DNA from: Planctomycetaceae bacterium
GTDB lineage: Bacteria; Planctomycetota; Planctomycetia; Planctomycetales; Planctomycetaceae
DNA: 64,000 nt
Reading direction: 5' to 3'
Assembly (NCBI GenBank): GCA_029243145.1
Contig: JAQWSQ010000123.1
Coordinates: 34,355-98,354 of the forward strand
Part shown: positions 49,314 through 62,394 of the stretch, piece by piece
Layout: every line of letters begins with the position of its first letter
How positions within the stretch are numbered: position 1 is the stretch's first letter
Notes under the pieces: generated by a model
Databases searched by the model: none
What the model saw: the letters and a program-made list of their open reading frames with translations, nothing else
What the model was told of the DNA's origin: nothing
Translations under genes and position numbers: made by a program

Positions 49314-50045
49314 TTACCACCCCTTCATCCGCAGCGATTGGATGCCCATTTTCTTGGGGCCATAACGCGGTTTATAGGTGCCAAAGACAATTGCGCCGGG
49401 CGTGTAATCTTTCAGGGTGTAATGGTCGGCAATGGAGTGATTCAATATTTTAAGGGTCAATTCTTTTTCGACGACCTGCATTTCAATTCCACCGATGCCG
49501 TTCACTTTCTGTTCCTCAATCAATTCCACTTCGCTACCGGCCACCAATTTGGCACCCTTGATTTGGCAGAGTCTCCACGGCGAACCTTGCGTTCTCAATT
49601 CGGTATTATAGAGGCAATAGCCTGAACTTGTTTCGGGATCCCAACCCAATAAAATGAACCAGCCTCCTTCCCCATCCAGACCAATTTTTCCTTCCAGTGC
49701 AAACGAATCGCAGACAGGAAGTTGCAAGGCGGCAGACTTCTCCGGTTCGGGGATCAAAAAACCGTTCTGCATCACAAATTGACCATCGACTTTGCATTTA
49801 GAAAGAAGATGAGCATGGCCGGGATTGGGGCCTTCAAATTCGAGTTCCCGCATCGAGAGTAGAGGAGTTTTTGCGGGAATGGGTTCGGGTTGCACCGGAC
49901 CTCTTTTCAGCAGCAGCAGTGTTGTCCATTTGGTCTCGGACAACTCGATATCGATCTTCTTTTCGAGATTTTGAGCCGTCACAATCTCAGTCGATAACAT
50001 AATCAGACCACAGATCGTAACCGCCAAGCCATGAACCAGTCTCAT
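49314..50045 (-). CDS. Exported LamG-like protein
   Basis: 243 residues; signal peptide MRLVHGLAVTICGLIMLSTEIVTAQ. The rest resembles a DUF1080-type beta-sandwich: LQLPVCDSFALEGKIGLDGEG, WFILLGWDPETSSGYCLYN, GGIEMQVVEKELTLKI. Probably binds glycans or lipids at the envelope. Convergent with the OsmC gene, four bases apart. Confidence 0.6.
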   Translation of the reverse strand: MRLVHGLAVTICGLIMLSTEIVTAQNLEKKIDIELSETKWTTLLLLKRGPVQPEPIPAKTPLLSMRELEFEGPNPGHAHLLSKCKVDGQFVMQNGFLIPEPEKSAALQLPVCDSFALEGKIGLDGEGGWFILLGWDPETSSGYCLYNTELRTQGSPWRLCQIKGAKLVAGSEVELIEEQKVNGIGGIEMQVVEKELTLKILNHSIADHYTLKDYTPGAIVFGTYKPRYGPKKMGIQSLRMKGW

Positions 50046-50224
50046 GATGACTCCGATGTTGAGGGGACAGGGAATATCAGTACATCAATAATTGAGGGCT
50101 AGGTCTCGAGATTCAAGCGTCAAATCTTTCTCGAAGAAGAATGACCGCCCGAAAGTTCACCCATTGAAAAGAAACGCCCTGATCAATGTTTTTTGAAATG
50201 CTCTTTGATACAATTTGATGTGCC

Positions 50225-50297
<73 letters not shown>

Positions 50298-50365
50298 TTT
50301 TTATAACTTCCTGCTGATCCGTCTTTTACGGATACCTGTCTAACTTGGCAGTGCAGCAATCCTGA

Positions 50366-50396
50366 CTGAACTACGGAATTGAATTCCGTAGTTCAG
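50366..50396. repeat. 15-bp perfect inverted repeat after tRNA-Lys
   Basis: Arms CTGAACTACGGAATT (50366-50380) and AATTCCGTAGTTCAG (50382-50396) with one base between. It sits between the tRNA and an integrase remnant and could be an att-site or recombinase-binding site, or another of the intergenic palindromes. Confidence 0.7.
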
Positions 50397-50432
50397 GACC
50401 ATCCCGGTCTTCATCAAAGGAGAACTGCCAAA

Positions 50433-50618
50433 GTGCCAAAACAGCCAAAGTACTGCCACCACAAAGGTTCCGATCAGGCTTACGTCACGATTGACGGACG
50501 AGAAAAGTATCTAGGAAAGTTCGACTCCCCCGACACCCGGAGAGTTGAAACCACGACCTACCGCGTGTTACGGGACACCGCTTGCTCAAGACGTTTGACA
50601 TTCAAGAGAATGAGTTAA
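50433..50618 (+). pseudogene. Amino-terminal fragment of a site-specific integrase
   Basis: From GTG 50433, with AGGAG eleven bases upstream, the frame reads MPKQPKYCHHKGSDQAYVT, IDGREKYLGKFDSPDTRR, as in the arm-binding start of planctomycete phage-type integrases. After about 50540 the frame turns to unrelated residues and stops at 50618, so the catalytic domain has been lost. Confidence 0.65.
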
Positions 50619-50674
50619 AGATTTTCTTGCGAGAAGACAGAGACGCCAATCGACAACGAGAAGAAGCCAACTAA
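50549..50674 (+). pseudogene. 3' end remnant of an unidentified gene
   Basis: In the frame after a TGA at 50546, the translation DLPRVTGHRLLKTFDIQ then ENELKIFLREDRDANRQREE reaches a TAA at 50672, nine bases before the DUF262 ATG. It looks like the carboxyl end of a gene that preceded DUF262 in an operon. Confidence 0.4.
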
Positions 50675-50683
50675 GGGAACTCC

Positions 50684-51121
50684 ATGGCTAAGGCCGAAGC
50701 AACAGTCGAAGAACTTGTGGGCATGATCGAACGGGGTGAACTACGACTCCCCGAGATGCAGAGACGTTACGTCTGGAAGGCCACTCGCGTCCGAGATCTG
50801 ATGGACTCCCTCTATCGAGGATATCCGTCAGGTGCCATTCTCGTTTGGGAGTCAGACGAGAAAGTGCCGTTACGTGACTTTGCTGTAGAACAGCAAGACA
50901 GTCCCTACATGACCACAAAGCTGCTACTTGATGGTCAACAACGACTCACCTCACTGTCGGCTGTCCTGCGGGGAGAACCCATCCAGGTCCGTTGGCGAAA
51001 ACGCCCCATCGATCTCCTCTTCAACTTGGAGCATCCCGACGAGTTGATGTTTATCACAGAGGTTAATGAAAACACTGAAAATGATGACGACGCGGATACT
51101 GCCGTACAACTCCGTCCGTGA
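50684..51121 (+). pseudogene. Truncated DUF262 (GmrS-like) protein
   Basis: 145 residues against the usual 350-600. The amino end matches DUF262: LRLPEMQRRYVWKATRVRDL, SLYRGYPSGAILVWES, and the nucleotide-site motif LLLDGQQRLTSL near residue 86. DUF262 (ParB/Srx-like) modules belong to GmrSD-type modification-dependent restriction. The frame is lost after NENTENDDDADTA and stops at 51121, overlapping the next frame, so a deletion removed the rest including any DUF1524 nuclease. Confidence 0.8.
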
Positions 51122-51758
51122 TTTCGCAGTCCACCTGAAGAATACGCACTTTTCGCATAGGCATCTACTGCCCTGGAACCGCTTTGATACAGGTAAGAGC
51201 CAGTGGTGGTGGTTGTCGGCTGAACCAGCCAATCCCGTATTTCATCTCAGCAAAATTGTCATTGCAGCAGAACAGAGTTGGATTCCTGATGGGGAAGTCT
51301 TTGTCGGTCTCAATGTAGAAAAAGGACTGAGTGAACTCGCTGCCCCACGGCAGACTGAAATCATGCAGGATGGCTGGTACTGGAATCGTTTCGTGGAAGA
51401 CATGGCTAACGAATCATTCCAGAAAGCTTATTCTCATGCCAAAAATGTATTCCTGTTGACAGGACTTTCCGTTGAAAGCAGTGAGTGGGGACACTGCCTG
51501 CTGGAAATGGAAAAAGATAAACTTTCAGAACTTGAGTCCGAAGGGGGAGACAACGAGGCCATCATCCAGGAATTTGTCGCGTGCCAGAATGTCGAGGATT
51601 TGAAAACGACTCTCACGAATCCGAAAGCAACAGACTATGAGTGGCGTTGGGTTCTGGTTGCAATTGGTCAGTTCTTCACGCTCGATCCAACAGGCTCAGA
51701 CGATACACCGAAATGCGTTGAGATGATCAACGCCTTTCATGCCGCAATCCGGGATTAG
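51066..51758 (+). CDS. Unknown protein at the edge of the relic island
   Basis: Frame of 230 residues from ATG 51066; later ATGs at 51081 or 51084 are equally possible, as the start lies inside the truncated DUF262 gene. The clear part begins YNSVRDFAVHLKNTHFSHRH and continues WNRFDTGKSQWWWLSAEPAN, FVGLNVEKGLS and WYWNRFVEDM. Tryptophan-rich, not membrane-bound. No family recognised; probably a near-complete accessory protein whose own start was lost in the DUF262 deletion. Confidence 0.55.
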   Translation: MKTLKMMTTRILPYNSVRDFAVHLKNTHFSHRHLLPWNRFDTGKSQWWWLSAEPANPVFHLSKIVIAAEQSWIPDGEVFVGLNVEKGLSELAAPRQTEIMQDGWYWNRFVEDMANESFQKAYSHAKNVFLLTGLSVESSEWGHCLLEMEKDKLSELESEGGDNEAIIQEFVACQNVEDLKTTLTNPKATDYEWRWVLVAIGQFFTLDPTGSDDTPKCVEMINAFHAAIRD

Positions 51759-51805
51759 TTTAGAAAAAACATCAGGACGATCTCTGCAACTTTGCGTTAA
51801 CCTTG

Positions 51806-51833
51806 CCCCGGCTGCTTGCGCAGTCTGGCTATG
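51806..51833. repeat. CTGCTTGCGCAG palindrome, copy 1
   Basis: Stem CTGC/GCAG around TTGC inside a GGC...GCTATG frame, nearly the same as 63543-63570. Placed in the gap before pyrG. Confidence 0.65.
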
Positions 51834-51854
51834 CGAACGATTCCTCAAATCCAA

Positions 51855-53860
<2,006 letters not shown>

Positions 53861-54030
53861 AATGGTTTCCGGTTTGGAATTCGTGGCGTTCAAACGCTGA
53901 GAGACAGCTCTCGAATCAAAGGAAATCACACAATTGACTGTGAGTTTCCCTACCCAATCCGAAATCGAAAATAAAAAAAGGCGGCCTTCCAGAATCTGGT
54001 CGACACGCCTGTGTCCCGAATAATATAGCG

Positions 54031-54792
54031 TTACTGGGCGTTCGCTTCACGCCAGCGGGCGACAAATTGTTGATAATCTTCGGGAGTATCGATGCCGGGG
54101 GCCGATTCTGCGACTTCGACCACACCGATTGTCGCACCGTTTTCCAACGCCCGAAGCTGTTCCAGCTTTTCGAGTTGCTCCAAAGGAGAAGGTGGTAACT
54201 GGGTCAATTGTAGTAGGAATTCCCGGCGATAGGCGTACAAGCCAATATGATGACGCCACGGAGAATTTCCCGATTTCAGGACTTCTTCGACCGACTCATC
54301 ACGAGAAAACGGGACCACGGACCGGCTGAAATAGAGTGCTCGGCCATCATCGGCACAAACCGCTTTCACAACATTCGGCGAAGCGAGTAGCTCAGGATCA
54401 GTCAGGGGAGTCACCAGTGTCGTCATTTGCCAATCGGGGTGCGCTTCCAGAGCCGCGACGGCGGCATCGACGTGAGCCGGGTCGATCTCCGGTTCGTCCC
54501 CTTGAATATTGACGATGATTTCGGCTTCGGGACAACACCGTTCGACCACTTCAGCGATGCGGTCGGTTCCACTCGGATGTTCGCCCGTTAGCTCGACATG
54601 TCCCCCAAATGATTTGACGGCAGCGGCAAGTTCATCACAATCAGCCGCCACGATGACGGCATCAAGAGATTTCGCCTGAGAGGCGGCTTCCCACGTGTGT
54701 TGAATGAGCGTCTTGCCGGTCTCGGCGAGGAGCGGTTTCCTCGCCAATCGAGTCGAACTCAGACGAGCGGGTAAGATGCCGACAACACGCAT
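54031..54792 (-). CDS. kdsB: 3-deoxy-manno-octulosonate cytidylyltransferase
   Basis: Activates Kdo with CTP to CMP-Kdo for lipid A inner-core synthesis; shows an LPS-type outer membrane. 253 residues from ATG 54792 (frame open to 54828). Signature GILPARLSSTRLARKPLL (residues 4-21), NIQGDEPEIDP near 95, and HHIGLYAYRREFL near 185. It shares its strand with pyrG downstream; the same pairing is known from Chlamydia, another PVC member. Confidence 0.95.
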   Translation of the reverse strand: MRVVGILPARLSSTRLARKPLLAETGKTLIQHTWEAASQAKSLDAVIVAADCDELAAAVKSFGGHVELTGEHPSGTDRIAEVVERCCPEAEIIVNIQGDEPEIDPAHVDAAVAALEAHPDWQMTTLVTPLTDPELLASPNVVKAVCADDGRALYFSRSVVPFSRDESVEEVLKSGNSPWRHHIGLYAYRREFLLQLTQLPPSPLEQLEKLEQLRALENGATIGVVEVAESAPGIDTPEDYQQFVARWREANAQ

Positions 54793-54907
54793 GGGGACAT
54801 CCTGTCCGGGGGTAATGGCTAATGTCAAAATTCAAATGACGAAAACTAGGATCATAAATATTATCAAGAACCCGCCGTCGTCGGCAGGGCCGATGATACC
54901 GCAATGT

Positions 54908-54925
54908 GCTGGGACCAGTCCCAGC
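54908..54925. repeat. GCTGGGAC palindrome before kdsB
   Basis: Arms GCTGGGAC (54908-54915) and GTCCCAGC (54918-54925), followed by CTAC. Same build (GTAGG on one side of a short stem) as the first hairpin at 19871. Confidence 0.65.
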
Positions 54926-54993
54926 CTACGAACGAGAATGATAATGAATTGACGGGTCTATCGAGAAGGGCAGATGAAGAGGCTCTTCATCAA

Positions 54994-55674
54994 TTATCTA
55001 TCTGGAGGAAATGGGTCAAAAGGATTGGATTGGTTATTATTCTTTTTTCCAGGTTCGGAGGATGTGTGATTGATTTCTATCAATTCCACGCTCGTCGCTG
55101 TGGTCCGATATCTATCTTCTAAAAGCGACAATGTAATTTGTTCTGCTCTTAGAATGGATTCTGATGCGAAATGAGACAGGCGATATTCCAATGGAAGTTC
55201 TTTACCTCCGGTCAGTTCAACCTGTTGAGATTGAGTCGAGTAAGATAGAGATGCGCCTTTGATTTCTACATTCTGTTTTGTGCCGAAACTTCCCAGTAAG
55301 GCGAAGTCTTTGCAGTCCTATTGAAACGAGCGATCTTTGGCAACAGTCGCGGCTTTGAATTCTGCTTCGTGACAGCCGATCAGAAAGGCATTCGCCGGTA
55401 TCTGATTCTGATGGATGGCGATTTCTTCATCCGATTGCAGGAAACGCACTCCTTGTGGCTGGATCAACAACCAAACGGGGTACTCTTTCAAATCTTGTTT
55501 GACTGCGATCTCGCCTATAGTTTCGGGGATTGGGGCGACGGGCTTCAATTGCTCTTTTGGTTTTGAATCGAAAAAACTCGGGTTGGGATCGAACGACTCG
55601 AACTCTTGCCCTGTCGCGAGAGTGGGCAGCCATAGAAATCCGAAAACAGCCACGATTGGGATTAGTCGCATCAC
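54994..55674 (-). pseudogene. Exported protein gene interrupted by an in-frame amber codon
   Basis: Frame 1 (55674-55318) encodes a signal peptide (MMRLIPIVAVFGFLWLPTLATG) and 118 residues ending FKAATVAKDRSFQ, then TAG at 55318-55320. Reading continues in the same frame for about 107 more codons (DCKDFALLGSFGTKQNVEIKG, LPLEYRLSHFASESILR) to a TGA at 54994. The two parts look like one beta-rich exported planctomycete protein; the residues after the stop are not random. No family name. No suppressor tRNA can be seen here. Confidence 0.65.
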
Positions 55675-55870
55675 ATCCTCCTGAAATTTGAGTCCTGAAG
55701 AGAGGTCTCTACTACTATACAGAGTTGTGATCTCGCGTACAGATGAATATTGCCGTTGAGTACACTCTCTACTCGTTGAATAAGCCAGAACTGTGGAATC
55801 CGTTTGACATACCCACCTTGAGGTAAATGCAGTAGATTGACGGGACTTTATTCACTCGCCAGGAAGCCGT

Positions 55871-57307
55871 GTGTCCGACACTATCGACAAATCGAATCTA
55901 CCCACGCTCGGTCGCGACCGTTCTTTCTACGGCATGACGGTGACGCAATTTCTGGGGGCGTTCAACGACAATCTGTTCAAGCAGTTGGTGATGTTGTATT
56001 GCCTCGATGTCAAAGCGCGTTCGGGAGTCGATTATCAATCATGGGCACAGGCCATCTTTGCGATTCCCTTTGTACTCTTTTCCGGCATGGCGGGCTGGTT
56101 GGCTGATCGCAACAGCAAACGGACCATCGTTGTCCTCGCGAAGGTGGCTGAGATCGTCATCATGGCGATGGGGATGTTCGTCTTCTTGTATGGCTCCGAT
56201 GTGCCGCGCGAGACGTTGATGTTACTGTTCGTGGTGTTGGCCTGTATGAGTTTGCAAAGTGCTTTTTTCGGACCGCCGAAATACGGCATCTTGCCTGAAC
56301 TGTTTCGTGAATCAGATCTCCCGCCCGCGAACGGCATCTTCCAGATGACCACCTTTGTCGCGATCATCATGGGGGGAGCCATCGGTGGTATCGGGAAACA
56401 ATATCTGGGCGATCAACTTTGGATGTTGTCGGCAGCATGCGTTTTGATTGCCGTCATCGGCACCGGCACATCAATTCTGGTTCGATCGACTCCCATCGCG
56501 CATCCGGGGCTCAAATTTGAAAAGTCGATGCTGGCCATGCATCACACGGTTTATCGACTTCTCAAGAATGACCTGTTTCTCGTAAAAGTGCTCGGCGTGA
56601 TGACTCTGTTTTGGTTCCTGGGAGGAGTCATGCAGGTTGCCGCCAACGAACTCGGCAAGCTACGCCTCGGTCTCTCCGATGGTCGTACGAGTATCATCAT
56701 GTCGGGCGTCGCATTGGGAATTGCCGTCGGGTGTGGAACGGCCGCCAAGCTGTCCCACCATCGCATCAACTTTAAGCTGGTGGTCGCCGGTGCGTGGGGT
56801 ATCTTTTTTGCCATGCTTCTGACAACGGCGATTGCCTATTCCGCTCCCATCCCCGATTTGTCACACCTGACAGAACAGGCTGTTTCGAGCTCTGCTGATT
56901 CAGCAGACTTGGTCAGCAGTATTGCGAACTTGAGTGCCGAGTTGAAAGACAAGGAGCCTGTCTGGAGGATGTTTTTTGTCGCTTCACTTCACGAATGGGG
57001 AATTCGCTTGTCACTCGCTTTAGCCGGCATGTCGGCAGGCTTGTTGATCGTTCCGTTGCAAGTGGTGATACAGACTCGGCCTCCCGCTGACCTCAAAGGG
57101 CGTGTGATTGGTTCGATGAATCTGATCACGTGGTTCGGAATTCTCGGCTCGGCGGTCTTCTTCGGACTATCGAGTGTGATTCTGAAATCCATTTCTGAAA
57201 AACAACATCTCGGTTATCAACCGGTGGAATTCGTATTTGCCGCGCTGGCGCTGATCATCTTACCCGTGGCGTTGTTCTATCGTCCTCGATTGGAAGAGAC
57301 ACGATAG
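55871..57307 (+). CDS. MFS transporter, LplT-like
   Basis: 478 residues from GTG 55871, twelve hydrophobic segments. MTVTQFLGAFNDNLFKQLVM and GWLADRNSKRTIV (motif A between helices 2 and 3) match the LplT/Aas-amino-domain group, which flips lysophospholipids; some members carry other lipids. Joined to no acyltransferase domain here. Alone on the plus strand before tgt. Confidence 0.8.
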   Translation: MSDTIDKSNLPTLGRDRSFYGMTVTQFLGAFNDNLFKQLVMLYCLDVKARSGVDYQSWAQAIFAIPFVLFSGMAGWLADRNSKRTIVVLAKVAEIVIMAMGMFVFLYGSDVPRETLMLLFVVLACMSLQSAFFGPPKYGILPELFRESDLPPANGIFQMTTFVAIIMGGAIGGIGKQYLGDQLWMLSAACVLIAVIGTGTSILVRSTPIAHPGLKFEKSMLAMHHTVYRLLKNDLFLVKVLGVMTLFWFLGGVMQVAANELGKLRLGLSDGRTSIIMSGVALGIAVGCGTAAKLSHHRINFKLVVAGAWGIFFAMLLTTAIAYSAPIPDLSHLTEQAVSSSADSADLVSSIANLSAELKDKEPVWRMFFVASLHEWGIRLSLALAGMSAGLLIVPLQVVIQTRPPADLKGRVIGSMNLITWFGILGSAVFFGLSSVILKSISEKQHLGYQPVEFVFAALALIILPVALFYRPRLEETR

Positions 57308-57456
57308 ATTAAACGACTCAACGATATCTCGGTCCATAGCAAGAAAATCAAAGATGGAATACACTGGCGGACAAGCCGACCAGTGCCACCCATTGACAGT
57401 GCCACTCGACAACTGGACCTCTCGAAACCAAGGTCACTCTGTTCCCCGCTCCCTAA

Positions 57457-58599
<1,143 letters not shown>

Positions 58600-58742
58600 G
58601 TCTACACTACGCGCTTGAAATTCGGCAGAATCGTTACAAATGGCGAGCCGAATTCAGATCTAAGAGGCATCTTTTCGGATCATTCGTACAGTTTCCCGTC
58701 GTACTGGCATCGTCCGTATTGGCGTGGTGCAGAAAGTTTTTC

Positions 58743-59117
58743 ATGACTAATTTTGTTTCGTCCCTGATGATTCTGGCGCAAGAGGCTCAGGAAGCTGCAC
58801 CTGATGCAGGCGATGCTTCCGCGGGAGATCTTTGGGGTCGTGTGATTCCTCCGATGTTGTTGATCGGTTTTGTCTGGTACTTCATTCTGTTGCGTCCCCA
58901 ATTACAAGAACGCAAAAAAGCAGACAAGCTACGAGACTCCGTCAAGAAGAACGACAAAGTCGTCACCATTGGTGGCATCATCGGAACAGTCACCAATATT
59001 TCAGCCGATGGCACCGAAGTCACTCTTCGCGTCGATGATAACACGAAACTCAAGATGCTCCGCAGCAGTGTTCAATCGGTTGTCACGGACGAAAAGAAAG
59101 AAAACGCCGAGTCCTGA
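58743..59117 (+). CDS. yajC: Preprotein translocase subunit YajC
   Basis: 124 residues from ATG 58743. One membrane helix (VIPPMLLIGFVWYFILLRPQ) followed by ERKKADKLRDSVKKNDKVVTIGGI, as in YajC. Part of the SecDF-YajC complex; the gap to secDF is short. The longer frame from 58587 is not conserved. Confidence 0.92.
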   Translation: MTNFVSSLMILAQEAQEAAPDAGDASAGDLWGRVIPPMLLIGFVWYFILLRPQLQERKKADKLRDSVKKNDKVVTIGGIIGTVTNISADGTEVTLRVDDNTKLKMLRSSVQSVVTDEKKENAES

Positions 59118-59195
59118 TCGACTCAGCCAAACATACACACCAGGCCGATCATGCCGATCGGTTCGCAGAGGATTACCCCAGAAGGATTACGGTCG

Positions 59196-62100
59196 ATGTT
59201 GGATCTGACTTCCTCTTCATTACTCACCTCGCTCAATCACGGTTTACTTCTCGCTCAAGAGGCAGAAGTTGAAGCCCCTGAAGGAATGAGTGTCGGTGGA
59301 AAACTGGCATTTATCATCGGGATCGTCGTCTCGGCATTCGTGCTGAGCTGGCTGATCTCGTCCGGGCTCAAAATGCAGAAAGAAATTTCGGGACGCCTGA
59401 CGGCTGTCTTGCTGGCACTGTTCATCGGGGCCAGCCCGTTTCTGTATTTGATCTCACAGGGTAAACCACTTTCCGAAGCGATTCGCCTGGGCATCGACCT
59501 CGCCGGTGGTACCAACATGGTCTTCCAGGTTTATACCGAGGAAGATAGCGATAAACAGATCACGAGCGAAGTGATGGATCAAATGATCGGTGCGGTGATC
59601 CGTCGTATCAACCCTTCGGGAACCGAAGAAGTCACCGTGCGCAAAGTGGGTGCCGACCGTATCGAAGTGATCATTCCCGGTGTTGATCGCGATCTGGTTC
59701 AATCCAAGAAAAAGCTCATCTCCAAACTCGGAAGCCTCGAACTGGCGATTCTCGCGAATTCCCGCGATGACAAAGAGGACGGCGAAGCGGCTCTCAAGTT
59801 GCGTCCTGATGAAGACTATTACCGTAAGAAATCCCGCGTCCAAACTGAAAACGGCATGGAAGAAGTGACACGATTAGTGGCCGTTTGGCGCGATCCCGGT
59901 CGCACGGCGATCCCTGATTCCAAAGGCGATTTTGTCTTCAAACCGGTGACTCTCGGTGGAGAAGTGATCACGCGGGAAGTGACCCGCTACGGCAAAACCT
60001 ACAATCAGTTTTTGGTCAAAGTAAATCCCCCCAAACGACAAATCACGGGGGAAAATCTTTCCAACGTGATGCCGACTCGTGACCAGACCGGTAACCCGGC
60101 TGTCAGTTTCCGACTCGACAGTCGTGGTGCGACCAATATGCGAATTCTGACCAGTGATAACCTACCGCTTAAAGACGGCTTTCAACGTCGTCTGGCCATT
60201 ATTCTGGACGATATGGTCCAACAGGCACCCAGTATCAACGAGCCCTTGTCTGGTAGCATCGAAGTCACGGGACTCGATTTCGATGAAGTTGATGAGCTAG
60301 TTGATGTCTTGAATGCAGGAGCTTTGAAAGTTCCGATCAAGCCAGATCCGATCAGTGAGTTCTCCATCAGCCCGCTACTTGGTGCCGATGTGCGAGCCAA
60401 AGGTTTGTTCTCGATTAAAATTGCCGCCGCTGTGGTGTTCGGCTTTATGCTGATCTTCTACATGCGTTGCGGTGTGATTGCCGCCTTGGGATTGTTGCTC
60501 AACCTCGTTTTGGTTGTGGGAGCAATGTCGATCTTTTCTGCGACGTTCACTCTTCCCGGTTTGGCAGGTTTGGTTCTGACCATCGGTATGGCGGTGGATG
60601 CTAACGTCCTTATCTTTGAACGTATTCGCGAAGAGAAACTGCGCAAAGCGTCTCAACGAATGGCCATTCAAAATGGATTCGATAAAGCCTTCTCGACGAT
60701 TATCGATGCTAACGTCACCACCTTGTTGACGGCGGTCGTCCTCTACTTCATCGGTTCCGACCAGGTGAAAGGATTTGCCGTTGCCTTGTTCATCGGGATC
60801 GTGATGAGTGTCTTCTCGGCATTGATTTGTGGACGACTGTTATTCGACATCGCCGAACGAAAGAAGATGCTCGGTGGTTTGAGTATGATGTCTATCGTCG
60901 GGCGCACTCATATCGATTTCCTTGGCGGACGAAAAATTGCCGCGCTCATTTCGATTTTGGCAATCGGTGGTGGAATGGTGGTCTTCGCACAACGAGGCAA
61001 AGCCAACCTCGACATCGACTTCACCGGGGGAACCATGGTCACCTTCGAGCTTGTCGAAGCGGCACCCATTGGAGAAGTGAAAGACATTCTCGAAGAAGAG
61101 TTTGGCGGAATCACTCTCGAACGACTGACTCTCGCCGGCGAAACCGGAGACATCGGCAAACGCTACCGCATGCGGACAAGCCTGCGTGACGCGGAACCCG
61201 AACCAGGTGCAGAAAATCAGCCCACCATTCAAGAAAAAGTGGGGCTTGCATTTGAAGGCCAAACCATCGAACCGCGGAAAGTCACCGTGGAATATGGCGA
61301 CATTACTCTGATTGCAGCAGCACCCAAAACGGAATCAGATGAAGAAACGACTGATGAACCCAAGGACGATTCCGAAGTCGCCGATGTTCCTTTTGAAAAT
61401 GGTCATTCGGTGGAAATGACATTCTCCGAAGAAATTTCTCCTTCAACGGTTCAATTGTATTTCAGCAACGAACTCGCAGCCCTTCAAGATGCCGACGATA
61501 TTGTCAAATACGAGTTGACGAGCGAATTGTACGAAGTGAAGGGGACAGCAGGCAGCGGTGTCGAAGCCGCGAATGACTCTGCAAAAACGTTCAACCAGTT
61601 TTTCGTTCGTGTCGAACCTGCGGTTGAACTGGCCGATTTGGAAACAGCCGTCGCCGCCATGCAAGCACATATGGCCGTGAATCCCCTGTTCGATGAAGTC
61701 AACAGTTTCGACAGTTCCATCGCCAGTGACACACAAAGCGACGCCATCAAAGCGATTTTGATCAGCTTGCTGGCCATCGTTTTTTACATCTGGATTCGCT
61801 TCGACAAAGTCACGTTCGGGCTTGCTGCCGTCGCGGCATTGGTTCACGACGTCTTGATCGTTTTGGGCATGGTGGCATTGGCCTCCAACCTGAGTGCAGG
61901 TCCGATTGGTGCGGCTCTCGGCTTTGTCGACTTTAAAATCAACATGCCGATGGTGGCGGCATTCCTGACCATCGTTGGTTACTCGTTGAACGATACGATT
62001 GTCGTGTTTGACCGGATCCGCGAAGTCCGGGGCAAAAATCCTGCCATGACAACAGCGATGGTTAATCTCAGCTTGAATCAGACGCTGTCGCGAACGTTGC

Positions 62101-62342
62101 TCACCTCGTTGACGACGTTCATCGTCGTTGTGATTCTCTACTGCTTTGGTGGTGAAGGAATCCACGGCTTTGCCTTCTGCTTGGTGCTCGGCGTCATCGT
62201 CGGTACCTACAGTTCGATCTACGTTGCCAGCCCTGTCTTGCTCTGGTTGATCAATCGACCCGGAAGCGAAATCGGTTTGGCAACTGCTAAAGCGGAAGCG
62301 GAAGAGCAACAGAAACTCGAACAGGCCACCGCCTCGGCGTAA
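59196..62342 (+). CDS. secDF: SecDF fusion, protein-export membrane protein
   Basis: SecD and SecF in one chain of about 1048 residues; drives post-translocational protein movement using proton motive force. SecD half: GIDLAGGTNMVFQV early and VDANVLIFERIREEKLR near residue 475. SecF half: LDIDFTGGTMVTFELVEA and SLNDTIVVFDRIREVRG near 940. The join carries a long acidic linker with TESDEETTDEPKDDSE. Twelve membrane helices in two sets. Start at ATG 59196 has GAAGGA nine bases ahead; ATG 59151 in frame would add 15 residues. Last gene of tgt-yajC-secDF. Confidence 0.95.
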   Translation: MLDLTSSSLLTSLNHGLLLAQEAEVEAPEGMSVGGKLAFIIGIVVSAFVLSWLISSGLKMQKEISGRLTAVLLALFIGASPFLYLISQGKPLSEAIRLGIDLAGGTNMVFQVYTEEDSDKQITSEVMDQMIGAVIRRINPSGTEEVTVRKVGADRIEVIIPGVDRDLVQSKKKLISKLGSLELAILANSRDDKEDGEAALKLRPDEDYYRKKSRVQTENGMEEVTRLVAVWRDPGRTAIPDSKGDFVFKPVTLGGEVITREVTRYGKTYNQFLVKVNPPKRQITGENLSNVMPTRDQTGNPAVSFRLDSRGATNMRILTSDNLPLKDGFQRRLAIILDDMVQQAPSINEPLSGSIEVTGLDFDEVDELVDVLNAGALKVPIKPDPISEFSISPLLGADVRAKGLFSIKIAAAVVFGFMLIFYMRCGVIAALGLLLNLVLVVGAMSIFSATFTLPGLAGLVLTIGMAVDANVLIFERIREEKLRKASQRMAIQNGFDKAFSTIIDANVTTLLTAVVLYFIGSDQVKGFAVALFIGIVMSVFSALICGRLLFDIAERKKMLGGLSMMSIVGRTHIDFLGGRKIAALISILAIGGGMVVFAQRGKANLDIDFTGGTMVTFELVEAAPIGEVKDILEEEFGGITLERLTLAGETGDIGKRYRMRTSLRDAEPEPGAENQPTIQEKVGLAFEGQTIEPRKVTVEYGDITLIAAAPKTESDEETTDEPKDDSEVADVPFENGHSVEMTFSEEISPSTVQLYFSNELAALQDADDIVKYELTSELYEVKGTAGSGVEAANDSAKTFNQFFVRVEPAVELADLETAVAAMQAHMAVNPLFDEVNSFDSSIASDTQSDAIKAILISLLAIVFYIWIRFDKVTFGLAAVAALVHDVLIVLGMVALASNLSAGPIGAALGFVDFKINMPMVAAFLTIVGYSLNDTIVVFDRIREVRGKNPAMTTAMVNLSLNQTLSRTLLTSLTTFIVVVILYCFGGEGIHGFAFCLVLGVIVGTYSSIYVASPVLLWLINRPGSEIGLATAKAEAEEQQKLEQATASA

Positions 62343-62394
62343 CTGAGCGTCAAGTGATATGAAATTTCGGAACACTCGTCTCATAACCTCTATA

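Noticed and set aside
61443..62384. 313-codon open frame antisense to secDF
   Set aside because: It is a shadow of the conserved SecF half; composition is His/Gln/Arg-rich and matches no family.
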